Origin: Henricia sp. BOLD:AAB3569
Lineage: Eukaryota > Echinodermata > Asteroidea > Spinulosida > Echinasteridae
Length of the DNA stretch: 64,000 bases
Direction of reading: 5' to 3'
Assembly (NCBI GenBank): GCA_037783545.1
Contig: JBBELK010001246.1
Coordinates: 372,001 to 436,000, forward strand
Below, piece after piece: positions 32,442-42,447 of this stretch (its first letter is position 1; each line of letters starts with the position of its first letter). The notes below the pieces were generated by a model, which ran no database searches, was not told where the DNA came from, and saw only the letters and a program-made list of their open reading frames with translations. A program made the position numbers and the translations under genes.

Positions 32442-34352
32442 CTCAATATTTACCAACACAAGTTTCTGTATGCATTTGTATAGGGGAGTTTAGTGTGTTA
32501 ATTTGATGCACTAACCGACGCTAAATTCTACCTAAAATGCAACTTTCTGATTTACCTGGAAGATGACACTCTTTCCATGTGTATTACAATTATCATTTTT
32601 AATCTTCTACTAAACTAATATTCATAGAATATTGAGATATGAAGCAAATACTTACAGAAATTAGGACTGTAAGAAAAAAAATGGCCACTCTCTGCAAACT
32701 TTTCAAGTGAACACATGGGTCAAAGGTCACTCAGCCTCTTTCACTTGTACTATAAAGATAGGAACTTTTTATAAATTCTCAACTTATTGTTCCTAACTTA
32801 GGATAATTAATCATGCCTAAGTTAGGAATTTTCCCAAATAATTTTTTCCTAAATGACTTAGGAACAATTAATTAGTAATGTTCCTAAATAGTGAAAATTA
32901 CCTTAAAATAAGAAAAGCTTTCAAAAATGAGAATTTGTTCTTGTAATGAGAAAATTTAGAAAAATATCTGATGGAAAATATTCAATATGAATTTATATAT
33001 AATTTGTTTCCAAAACCTTGATGATTTTTTCTTGTTTCAGGAATACCTGTCTTGTATAAGAATTTTCTTGATAAACATTTCAGTTTCTGAAAACTTTTCT
33101 AAACCCTAGATTTTATTATTTTTTTAATATAGGTTTTCTTATACCAAGAAAACTGTTTTCTTAAAAAAGGGTATTCTTTCTTGAAGTAATAATTATTCAA
33201 CATTTCAAGATATATTTTCTTGCAAACAAAAATTTTCTAAGAATTTTTCTTAAAACTAGAATTATATTCTTATTTCACGAAAAATTATCTTGCATAAGAA
33301 AATTATTTTTGGCAGTGCACAATAATGACCCCAAAAAAACTGTCACAAGAATTACAGGGACTTAAAATGGGGACTTGCTCCCTTTTAAATTAAGTTTATA
33401 AGTAACGTTAATGTTATTGTTGAAATGTTATATGAATTGGTCAGCACGACTATCTTTATAGTGTCAGTCTCTTATCTACTCTAAATGCTAAAAGTAAACA
33501 ATTTGATAAATTAAATTGTATACAATTTTATACATTACCAGTGCTTCTCAAATAGAGCTGAAGTCGCTTTTTTTCATGGTGCCATACGAGAATTGATCAC
33601 CAACACTAGGCCCACATCTTCAATCACGCTTAACATTTTACAGAAGTATTAAATGGTAAAATTAATATCACCTTCAGCGTTTGAAATTAAATTTCCTTTA
33701 ATTTGAGACCAAACACGATATACTTTGAGCAAAATTTGGGGTCAATGATCTTTGACCCCGAAAACGCAATTTCCCCACCCCCAATCCCAGCTCACCTTTT
33801 TTTGGTAAATGTTGACACCCACACCTACCAAAATCAGTTGAAATCAGCTTCTTTAAAAAAATTTCACAGATTGGCTAAAAATATGTTTAATTTGGGGTTA
33901 CTAGTGGTTGATTTTAATATGCCGTAATAAAGGAAAATGTAGTGCAGGCATCAGTACAATTTTACCACGAAGGCACGACACGAGCATGACGAGTGAATCT
34001 GCACATACTGTGTACATAGTGTAGTGTAGGCATATATGCAAACATGTCGTTCGTTACGATATTTCATCAGGTTATGCGGATGTAAACACCATCATTTTAC
34101 AGCATTCCTACCTTTCAAATCTTGCACCTACGCCGCTGAGAAGTACCTGCATTCTTTGCAAACTGTCTGTTTTTTTTATATAATCCTGGAGTCGATCATT
34201 AATCGACAAAACTTGAGGCTAAGCCAAGGTCCCTTGCGTTGACGTCGATAGCTGCCATGCATCGTGCGTGCGTTGAATGGTTTGTTTACTTTTCGGAGGA
34301 ACTATAGCCTCGCTTTGGTCCGTTTATGAATAAATATTAAGAAAGGCGTATG

Positions 34353-35402
34353 TCAAAGACAGCGTACTCATGCGTAAATGGAGACCGCCGCAAATCCCTG
34401 CTGATCAAGAATGGGATGTTTATAACCAAGTGGTCATTCCTAGGCCTTATCGAAACTATGTGCAGCTTTGGCGCAAGATACCCCTATGGCTGGTCATCTA
34501 GGTGTTACCAAAACCTATGATCGCATTTTACAGCATTTCTTCTGGCCTAATCTCAGACGGTCAGTTGTAGATTTTTGCAAGACCTGTCATGTATGCCAAT
34601 TGGTAGGGAAACCTAATCAGAAACCCCCAAAGCTCCGTTAAAACCAATACCTGTCATGGAGGAACCATTCAGCAAAGTAATTGTGATTGTGTAGGTCCCC
34701 TACCGAGAACTAGGGCAGGGCATGAATATATACTAACTATCGTGTGTTCTTCTACAAGGTATGTTGAGGCTGTTCCTCTGCGATCTATCCAGGCTAAAGC
34801 TGTAAGTCAGGCACTTTTGTAATTTTTTACACGGTGTGGCCTGCCTAAGGTGGTACAAAGTGATCAAGAAACTACCTTTACATCGAAGCTATTTCGAGAC
34901 CAACTTAAGACTCTGGGTATTGAAATTGTGAATTCCAGTGCATATCACCCGGAAAGCCAGGGTGCTCTTGAACGATTTCACCAAACCTTGAAAACTATGA
35001 TTAGAGCATATTGCTTAGATCATGACAAGGATTGGCAAGAAGGGCTTCCATTGCTCCTTTTTGCCTTACGGGAAGTTCCTAACGAGTCGTTAGGATTTAG
35101 CCCGTTTGAGTTGGTCTTTGGACGCAAGGCTCGAGGACCACTAGATCTTGTGAAAGAGAAGTGGCTCGGAAATGACAAAGAACCAAGCAGTGTTTTAAGT
35201 TACATACTGAAACTTAAGGAACACCTGAGAGATGTTCACGAACTTGCACGAACTAAACTTCAAAGTGACATGAAAACGTGGTACGATCGGAAAACTAAAG
35301 ATCGTTCTTTCGTACCAGGTGACCAAGTGCTTGTGTTGTTGCCTTTGGCCGGCCAGCCACTTCAAGCTAAATACAGTGGACCCTTACATTGTCGAGCGTA
35401 AA
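34353..35402 (+). pseudogene. int: Integrase of the Gmr1-like element
   Basis: It starts with MRKWRPPQIPADQEWDVYNQ, then a zinc-binding H-H-C-C region (GHLG, LQHFFWP, CKTCHVCQ). The catalytic core follows, with first Asp in VIVDCVGPL, second in VVQSDQETTF and Glu in AYHPESQGALERFHQ. ELVFGRKARGPLD and a C-terminal DNA-binding-like part (DQVLVLLPLAGQPL) complete it. Frameshifts occur near 34465, 34640-34700 and 35330, and an in-frame stop near 34820. The long intact stretch is 34850-35401. Its position before reverse transcriptase defines the Gmr1-like order. Confidence 0.9.
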
Positions 35403-36480
35403 GTAGGTGAACTTGACTATGTAGTTAAGACCCCTGATAGGCGTAAAAGAACACAATTATGCCACATTAACATGCTGAAACTGTATCACGCTAGACCTTC
35501 AGATGTAAAACCAGAAATAGTAGCATCTGTAAATACTTCAGGTTCAGATCAGGTAGAGACTGTCCGTATGCCAGCTGATATCAGGTTGAATAACTCTGAA
35601 ATCCTAGAACATTTAGATGATAAACTACAGCATTTAGACTCGACTAAGCAAGCAGAAATGTCTGATTTACTGAATGAATATAAACATTTGTTCTCTGACT
35701 TGCCTACTCAAACTGATGTTGTAGAACATGATGTGAATATTGATAATGCTGTACCTATCAAACAACACCCTTATAGATGTGGACCGCATAAACAATCGCT
35801 GATAAACCAAGAAATTCAGTACATGAAACAAAATGACATCATAGAGGAGAGCACCAGTCATTGGAGCTCGCCTTGTATCTTGGTCCCTAAACCAGACGGT
35901 TCAGTGCGTTTTTGTACCGATTTCAGAAAAGTTAATTTCGGTAACAAAGACTGACACTTACCCTCTTCCGCGGGTTGACGACTGCATAGACAAAATTGGA
36001 AATGCCAAATTTGTAAGCACGTACGATCTACTTAAGGGATATTGGCAGGTGCCACTGACCCCGCGTGCAAAGGAAGTGTCGGCCTTTGTTGTCCCACAGG
36101 GATTGTACAAATACAAAGTTCTCCCTTTTGGTATGAAAAACGCACCGGGCACATTCCAACGACTCATGAATCGAGTTATTGTAGGGTTAGGAAATACTGA
36201 GGTATATATCGATGATATTGTCATGTATAGTGATACGTGGGAACAACACCTTCAGCCTACTAGAAAACTGTTTGATAGACTTTCAGAGGCCAAGTTAACA
36301 GTTAATCTAGCAAAAAGCCAACTGGGAAAAGCAAAGGTTACTTTTCTTGGACATGAAATAGGACAAGGTCAAGTTAGTCCTGTAAATTCGAAAGTTGAAG
36401 CTATCTGTAACTTTCCAAAGCCTCAGTCTAAGAAAGAATTGATGCGATTCTTAGGGCGGGCATGGCTGGCTATTACCGAA
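35403..36480 (+). pseudogene. pol: Reverse transcriptase of the Gmr1-like element
   Basis: After a linker (LDSTKQAEMSDLLNEYKHLF, VVEHDVNIDNAVPIKQHPYR) come the RT blocks: SSPCILVPKPDGSVRFCTDF, a frameshift near 35945, PRVDDCIDKIG, STYDLLKGYWQVPL, FGMKNAPGTFQRLMN, YIDDIVMYS (YxDD catalytic pair) and FLGHEIGQGQVSP. A second frameshift lies near 36460, just after MRFLG. The family normally has more residues between YYRKF and the RNase H start; here about 30 are missing, suggesting a small deletion. Confidence 0.9.
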
Positions 36481-36953
36481 AGTTCGTTTGGACTGAAGAA
36501 TGTATCCAGGCCTTCGGTAATGTAAAAGCCATGCTTTCATCAGCACCAATTCTTTGCGCACCAGACTTTGCTAGGTCATTTACTCTTACTGTTGACGCTA
36601 GTGATGTAGGAGTAGGTTCAGTGTTGATGCATGAGGATGACCAGGGGGTCATGCATCCTGTAAGTTACTTCTCAAAGAAGTTAAATGATCACCAAGCAAA
36701 GTACTCTACTATCGAGAAAGAGGCTTTGGCTTTGATGTTGTCCTTGCAGCACTTTGAAGTGTACCTAGAAACGACAGTGAGACCAACAGTGGTGTACACA
36801 GACCATAATCCACTGACGTTTCTGCACATAATGAAAGGAAAAAATCAAAGGCTGCTCAGATGGAGTCTTATGCTCCAAGAGTATCCACTCGAAATTCGAC
36901 ACATTAAAGGAAAGGATGACGTAGTGTCTGACACTCTGTCTAGAATGTATTAA
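36462..36953 (+). pseudogene. RNase H of the Gmr1-like element
   Basis: FTLTVDASDVGVGSVLMHED contains the first catalytic Asp. KKLNDHQAKYSTIEKEALAL carries the Glu. VVYTDHNPLTFLH carries the next Asp, and IKGKDDVVSDTLSRMY carries the last Asp, which here precedes the stop by about seven residues. The frame is intact from 36462 to the stop at 36953. It is the end of pol and is followed by the polypurine tract. Confidence 0.9.
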
Positions 36954-37088
36954 TGATTTGTACTTATCATAACGGTATATCTGTAAAATAAGATGAATTT
37001 TGAGTACCAAAAGTTACTTATAAAATGTTGGTTTTACCCACGTGTCATTTTTCCCACGTGTTTTTTTTCCTTCAGGAAAACTCTTTTT

Positions 37089-37099
37089 GGGGGGAGGAG
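37089..37099 (+). promoter_or_regulatory. Polypurine tract
   Basis: GGGGGGAGGAG lies directly before the 3' LTR start TGTTACAAAG at 37100, the expected plus-strand primer position. Confidence 0.9.
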
Positions 37100-39465
37100 T
37101 GTTACAAAGCGAGATTGGACAATGGTACCACCTTGCCAACATTCCCACCTTGGGTAACATTCCTTAAATTTTCCTGAGCATTGTTATGCTCGATTGGGCA
37201 CGCGTGGGTGAAACCAATATAAGGCTGGCATAAAGGGCCTTAGTTGCCGATCTCCTCACTCCCGGAGATGAGCCATGTGGACCGGTGTTTGCTGGACCCA
37301 TGCTTGTTGCATATCTTGATGATCACTATAGCGCCTCCAACACTCTTTCACTATTCCTTATGAGTGATTTCATTTATCTTTACTGTATAGATAATATAAT
37401 CGAAGATGTTTCTGTAAGTTATCATTTCTTGTTTAATACTGTACGTATAATGCTCAGATAACGTGTTTGACCTGCTGAACCTTCGACATCCCGTTTTGAC
37501 TGGCGTGAATGGCATTAGTTGCCGATAAACGCCATCTTAAACAAAACAAACAAACAAACAAACCTTAGTTGCCGAAGATGCCATAACATATACAACAACA
37601 ACAACAATATAAGGCCCAGCAATCGCGTTCCTCGGGGTTAGTGCCTCAGTATCCGATGCAGGCGAACGTATACACTGTAATCGCGGTGCAGCTTTGGACC
37701 AACGTCTCCACCATATTAGTCTACCCTTGTCATCGCTACCGGTATGGTGTCGGGACCGGACGGACGACCCGTGCCGACGCTCTAGCTTGTGCTGTCGTGG
37801 CCGTGTTTCTAGACCGGCAGCCCAGAGGGTTTTGGTTAAACGAACGAGGTACCAACAACCGAGGGTAGGAACATTTAGGAAGTGACCTAGTATTCGCAGA
37901 TCTGGACGTCTGCCGGGGTCTGGACGTCTGCTGCATTTGACCCCTGGGGACCCCCAAAGGGGGCCAACAATTGCGCTGGATCAAACATTCGAGGTACCAC
38001 ATGAAACTAAGTTTAGATGAAAGAGCACATCACCACAGAGTACGGAATGGCCCTTGCCAGACGAATTTTCTGCTGCAAAAGTCCCGCCAGACGCCCGCCA
38101 AAATCTCATTCCCTATAATAAATGCAAGATACAACGGCCGTCGACAAACCAGTCCATTTGTTTTGAACGGGTAGCTTTGACATACGGCTGTTCTGTGTTC
38201 TGGGAGCGCTGTAAACAGAGATACACGTGCGTCTATTGCGGCGCGGGCTAACGAGGCGCGTCCCGAATCGAAATATACACACGTCTTTAAATGAATCTTT
38301 GCACAAAATTGGTGTGCGACGCCTAACATTTGACGCGTAATGTATGCGCTGCAGTGTTGAGCTTTTTGGTGACCAGGAGCCATTTCATGGCGCTGTTTAG
38401 CACAAAATATGGTATTTGCTTATTTTGCTAATGTTTCTAAAAACCCAACTTGCTTGGCTGCAGACTCATTCTACAAAAGTACTTGGCACATTAATGTGTA
38501 GATCTGTGATTTTCAATGACTCATTTCCCTCCATAGGCCTATGGCTTTATTTTTCAAAAAGACGCGCTTCATAGGCTCAGTGTGAATCCACCCAATTTAA
38601 ACCCCGCCGATTTACGATTTACCTTTGTGATTTACCGGCCAAAAACCGGATTAGGCCTATTACCAAACCATCGGATGATACAGACAAATCTAACAAACAT
38701 TTGTTATTTGTCCCGGTTCGTTCATGTACGGTCAGACCAGCCCGAAGTTCCAGCCCAAACCTTTTCGGTCATGTGGGCCGATAGGCCGATAAAGTGTGCG
38801 CCGGGCTTTAAAAGCGGGTAAATTTGGCGCGCGTCACTGCACCTCGACAAAATGCTACACGCAGAGAATTTGTATGAGCCGATACGACTCACTGCAAATC
38901 CCAGAATAACAGGACATTCTTGTGCGTCGCTTCACTCTAAATTTTCTTTAAGCAGCGCGCGTCAAATTTGCATGCAGAACGCGTAAATAAAGTTCAGTGT
39001 GCATGAAAAAAGTTTAGTGTGCATATCCAATTATCGGGCACTAACCGGGGCGGGCCTATCCTGGTTTCTGTTCGTCGTGAAAAGTAAGGTAATTATATTC
39101 GGCCGGATATAATATTTACTACCCTATACTTTTATCTATACTGCTATTCATTTTAATTTGCTAAGCTTAATTAACCTATATCTTGCTTAATTGCTTTACT
39201 CGCCTTGCTTGCAAACACTTGTTTAGCTCTGCCTTGATTTACGTTTTGCCATTATTTGAATTAAGAAATGAACTTAACATACCCGAGCAAATTGCTCAGT
39301 TAAAACGCATGTAAATGTTCAGTTTGTTAATAAATAACTCAAAATCGTATTTGCTTGTCATGCCATGTTTTATGTACAGTGGTCAAATTCAAAAACTGTG
39401 AGAATATTTATACTTTCTGCCGTGACTTTGGGATCGAGTATATCCGACACCGTCGTCACGTAACA
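37100..39465 (+). repeat. 3' LTR of the Gmr1-like element
   Basis: Starts TGTTACAAAGCG and ends CACGTAACA; ATAT follows. It preserves the uninterrupted versions of the sites used by two insertions in the 5' LTR: ATGCTTGTTGC at about 37300 and GCGAACGTATACAC at 37663-37676. It is itself enlarged by about 1.2 kb (37811-39029) relative to the 5' LTR. Confidence 0.85.
37811..39029. mobile_element. Insertion or replacement in the 3' LTR, origin unknown
   Basis: The LTR copies agree up to GTGGCCGTGTTTC and again from ATTATCGGGCACTAACCGG. In the 5' LTR about 90 bases lie between these points, but here about 1.2 kb do. No inverted ends or coding region are evident. A fragment of the CCATTTCATGGC MITE lies inside (about 38385). 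Confidence 0.6.
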
Positions 39466-40060
39466 ATATTGTGTAAGTTACGTGTAAATCCGTGAACATT
39501 TGTAATTTTCGAGATTCCCAATAGTAAGCAGAGCTTTAAAGAAAAGAACACACTCGTGACAAAAAGAAAGTGCTAAAAAAACAGGCACGTACATTAATTT
39601 GAACTTATTAATTTCAAACCAAATATTAAAAACTGTTTCGGGAAACAATTTAATAAAGGAGTACCTTGGACATCATGTCTGAATGATACAACATTTAGCC
39701 AAAAAATGCCGTAAAAGTGAAATTAATAGCACGAAAATCACAAATTAAATTGTTATTCTGAAAAACTTCGAAAGTAATGCTAACAATGTAAATTGTAGGA
39801 CTTAAATCATTTCGGGATTTTGTATAAGACATCATTTTTCTTGGATTTTTGTGCACTGGAAATTACTTTTACATTTTCCTCTTGGTCACCACATTGTTTG
39901 TCTATAACATTATAAATTACAGAAACGATTACAACAAACAATTACACCCCTTGGTTTTGTATAAAACTACCCTCTTTACACAGAAACCCAAATTAGTCGC
40001 ACACTCCTCAAGAAATTTTGACAGATACATGTAAAATAATACTTCAACTACATACGCGAG
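39466..40060. other. No gene recognised
   Basis: AT-rich sequence outside the Gmr1-like element; only short open frames. Confidence 0.5.
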
Positions 40061-40062
40061 CG

Positions 40063-40695
40063 ATCTCCGGGATAGATTTGTTTACCCCCAGAAAGGCCCA
40101 TACACCTGTTTAGACCAACAACAGCGAGCTGGGGACAGACTTGTTTAGCCTGACCGCAAGATCATGACTTTGTAAGGGGATATATTTGTTTAGCCGCTCA
40201 GCAATGACTTTGTATACAGCTGGCTATGGGGATAGATTTGTTTAGCCTGACCACAAGCTCATGAATGACATTATATGGGAATAGACTTGTTTAGCCCGAC
40301 CACGAGCTCAGCAATGGCTTTGTATACAGCTAGGAATAGAATTGTTTATCCCCACCAGGACCCCAGCAATAATTTTGTATACAACTGGGGATAAACTTGT
40401 TTAGCCCGAACAGGACCCCAGCAATGACTTTGTATAAAGCTGGGGATAGACTTGTTTAGCCGGACCACCAGCTCAGCAATGACTTTGTATACAGCTAGGG
40501 ATAGAATTGTTTATCCCAACCAAGACCCCAGCAATAATTTTGTATACAACTGCTGGGGATGAACTTGTTTAGCCCGAACAAGACCCCAGCAATGACTTTG
40601 TATAAAGCTGGGGATAGACTTGTTTAGCCCGACCAGGAGCTCAGCAATGACTTTGTATACAGCTGGGGATAGATTTGTTTAGCCCGACCAACAGC
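40063..40695 (+). repeat. Minisatellite of about 60 bp
   Basis: The phrases GGGGATAGACTTGTTTAGCC and CAGCAATGACTTTGTATACA recur about ten times with variable spacing and small deletions. No open frame is maintained. Confidence 0.85.
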
Positions 40696-40879
40696 TAGCA
40701 GTTCATACGAACGCGGTGTAGGAAAGTGAATTGCAAAACATGGCAAAACGACAAGCTAATTTTGGTGAGTTTTACCGATTTACACAAACAGGTATTTATG
40801 AATGAGATTAAAAGTAGGTTTGGTCAGTCTTAAACAATCCGTTTAAAACCGGCTAATAATGGCCTAGTGGCTCGGGCCA

Positions 40880-42447
40880 TTATAATAATAATAATAATAA
40901 CACTTATATAGCGCCCGGATCCATAATATGCTCTTAGGCGCTGTACACATTAAATTACGGCATAAATATGTTAAAAAGGTGTACATGTAGATCAATACTT
41001 ACAATTACATTACAATTACATTACATTAAAGCCTGCTTAAAAAAGTATAGATCAATACATTAAATAATTTACATCAAATTCATACGATATAAACCCAGCC
41101 AAATACAACAACAAAACCACTAACCTATAAATTAAGAAAGGCTTGCTTAAAAAGATGAGTTTTCAAACCCGACTTAAAACTCTGTACACTGGAAGACTCC
41201 CTAAGGTTAATTTCAAGCTGGTTCCACAGGTGGGGACCAGCCACAGAAAACATTCTCTCACCTGCGGAAACCAGCCTGGCATTAGGGCAATATAATCGAG
41301 ACGTGTCTAGCGCAGAACGAGTAAATATAGTTGGAACTCTAGTACTTAGCAGATCACGCAAATAATTAGGAGCACAACCATGGAGACACTTAAATACCAA
41401 AAGACAAACTTTAAAGATCACCCTATACTTGACTGGTAACCAGTGCAATTGCTTGAGAGCTGGGGTGATGTGATCATACTTTTTTGTACCAGTGAGCAGC
41501 CTGGCTGCAGCATTCTGTACCCTCTGCAAAGGGGCTAGGGATGAGGTAGGGAGACCTACTAGAACAGCATTACAATAATCAATACGAGAAGTAACCAGCA
41601 TATGAATTATCTGCTCTGTGGCTAATTGACCAAGATACCGTTTGATTTTACTTATGTTGTACAAGTGATACATAGCAGAACGAGACACATTCCTAATGTG
41701 AGATTGCATATTCATATTCATGTCAAATGTCACTCCAAGACTCCTGACCTCGGATACTGCGGTGATATCAAGGTTTCCTATAGAAACCACAGTTCTAGGA
41801 ATCTTGGTCAACGATGTGGATGATCCTACGACGAGAACGTCCGTTTTATCATCGTTAAGTTTCAAGAAATTCACCGCCATCCAACGCCTGATATCGTCAC
41901 AGCATGCCTCCATCGCTAACACTCGATCATGCACATCATTGGGCGTTGGTCTTGCAGAGATGTACAATTGAGTGTCATCAGCATAGAAATGGTAACCGAG
42001 ACCGTGGCGGCGGATGATGTCACCCAGTGGTAGCATATACACATTGAACATGAGTGGGCCAAGCACAGAGCCCTGGGGAATACCAAACTGTAACGGATAA
42101 GAGGCACTCTCTGCTGAGGACGGTGAACCTCTGTGATTTACAGAGGAGCTGGAGATCTTGACTTTCTGGTGGCGCCCCTTCAGGTACGATGTAAACCAGT
42201 TAAGCGTGTTCGGTGACACACCTACATGTGTCATTAACCGGCGAAGCAATGTGTCTTGATCCAGCGTATCAAATGCGGCACTGAGATCAAGAAACACCAA
42301 GATTGAAACCTTACCCTGGTCCATGTTGTGCAGGATGTCATTCTGAATACGGACAAGGGCCGTCTCTGTTCCATGAAAACGTTTATATGCTGACTGGAAA
42401 CGTTTATGCAGATCGAGTCTCGTCATGTGATTGATAAGTTGCTGCAC
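40880..42447 (-). mobile_element. 5'-truncated L2/CR1-type LINE
   Basis: The minus strand carries the C-terminal 440 residues of a non-LTR reverse transcriptase, a 3' region, and a (TTA)n tail at 40881-40901. It breaks off upstream of RT at 42447, where unrelated MITE-like sequence (GGCGGTATTCACAAAACGAC) begins. Truncation at the 5' end is normal for LINE insertions. Confidence 0.9.
41125..42447 (-). CDS. Non-LTR reverse transcriptase, C-terminal part (L2/CR1 clade)
   Basis: Motifs in order: FQSAYKRFHGTETALVRI, LVFLDLSAAFDTLDQD (first catalytic Asp), FGIPQGSVLGPLMFNVYM, YHFYADDTQLYIS (YxDD-type catalytic pair), FLKLNDDKTDVLVVG, and a thumb-like region followed by the L2/CR1 signature (SRIDYCNAVLVGLP, LQRVQNAAARLLTG, HWLPVKYRVIFKVCLLVFK). 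The frame is intact from its first Met to the stop. The N-terminal RT fingers and the endonuclease are missing. The product would copy its own RNA at a target site in the nucleus; this copy cannot. Confidence 0.9.
   Translation of the reverse strand: MQQLINHMTRLDLHKRFQSAYKRFHGTETALVRIQNDILHNMDQGKVSILVFLDLSAAFDTLDQDTLLRRLMTHVGVSPNTLNWFTSYLKGRHQKVKISSSSVNHRGSPSSAESASYPLQFGIPQGSVLGPLMFNVYMLPLGDIIRRHGLGYHFYADDTQLYISARPTPNDVHDRVLAMEACCDDIRRWMAVNFLKLNDDKTDVLVVGSSTSLTKIPRTVVSIGNLDITAVSEVRSLGVTFDMNMNMQSHIRNVSRSAMYHLYNISKIKRYLGQLATEQIIHMLVTSRIDYCNAVLVGLPTSSLAPLQRVQNAAARLLTGTKKYDHITPALKQLHWLPVKYRVIFKVCLLVFKCLHGCAPNYLRDLLSTRVPTIFTRSALDTSRLYCPNARLVSAGERMFSVAGPHLWNQLEINLRESSSVQSFKSGLKTHLFKQAFLNL

Larger units (their letters stand above)
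30778..34349. mobile_element. 3.57-kb DNA element with 50-bp terminal inverted repeats
   Basis: The left end ACGCCTTTCTTAATATTTAT (30778) and its complement ending at 34349 match for about 50 bases through CGGACCAAAGCGAGGCTATA, with a short mismatch near base 25. AT (or TAT, depending on where the end is drawn) is duplicated. Flanking protease-integrase linker sequence resumes in frame after it. The interior is AT-rich, has no transposase, and includes other repeats. The superfamily is unclear. Confidence 0.75.
13730..39465 (+). mobile_element. Gmr1-like Ty3/Gypsy retrotransposon, split by nested insertions
   Basis: The element begins TGTTACAAAGCG (13730) and ends GTCACGTAACA (39465). ATAT lies immediately outside each end (13726-13729 and 39466-39469), the expected target duplication. 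Order: 5' LTR, leader with a GGGGGCTTGACC primer-site-like sequence, gag with SCAN-like capsid and CCHC knuckle, protease, integrase, reverse transcriptase, RNase H, polypurine tract (37089-37099), 3' LTR. Integrase before reverse transcriptase is the reverse of ordinary Gypsy order and is the known hallmark of Gmr1-like elements of deuterostomes. Insertions sit at 14167-22532, 22828-27109, 29217-30181, 30778-34349 and about 37811-39029. Several frameshifts and one deletion in pol show it is dead. Confidence 0.85.
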
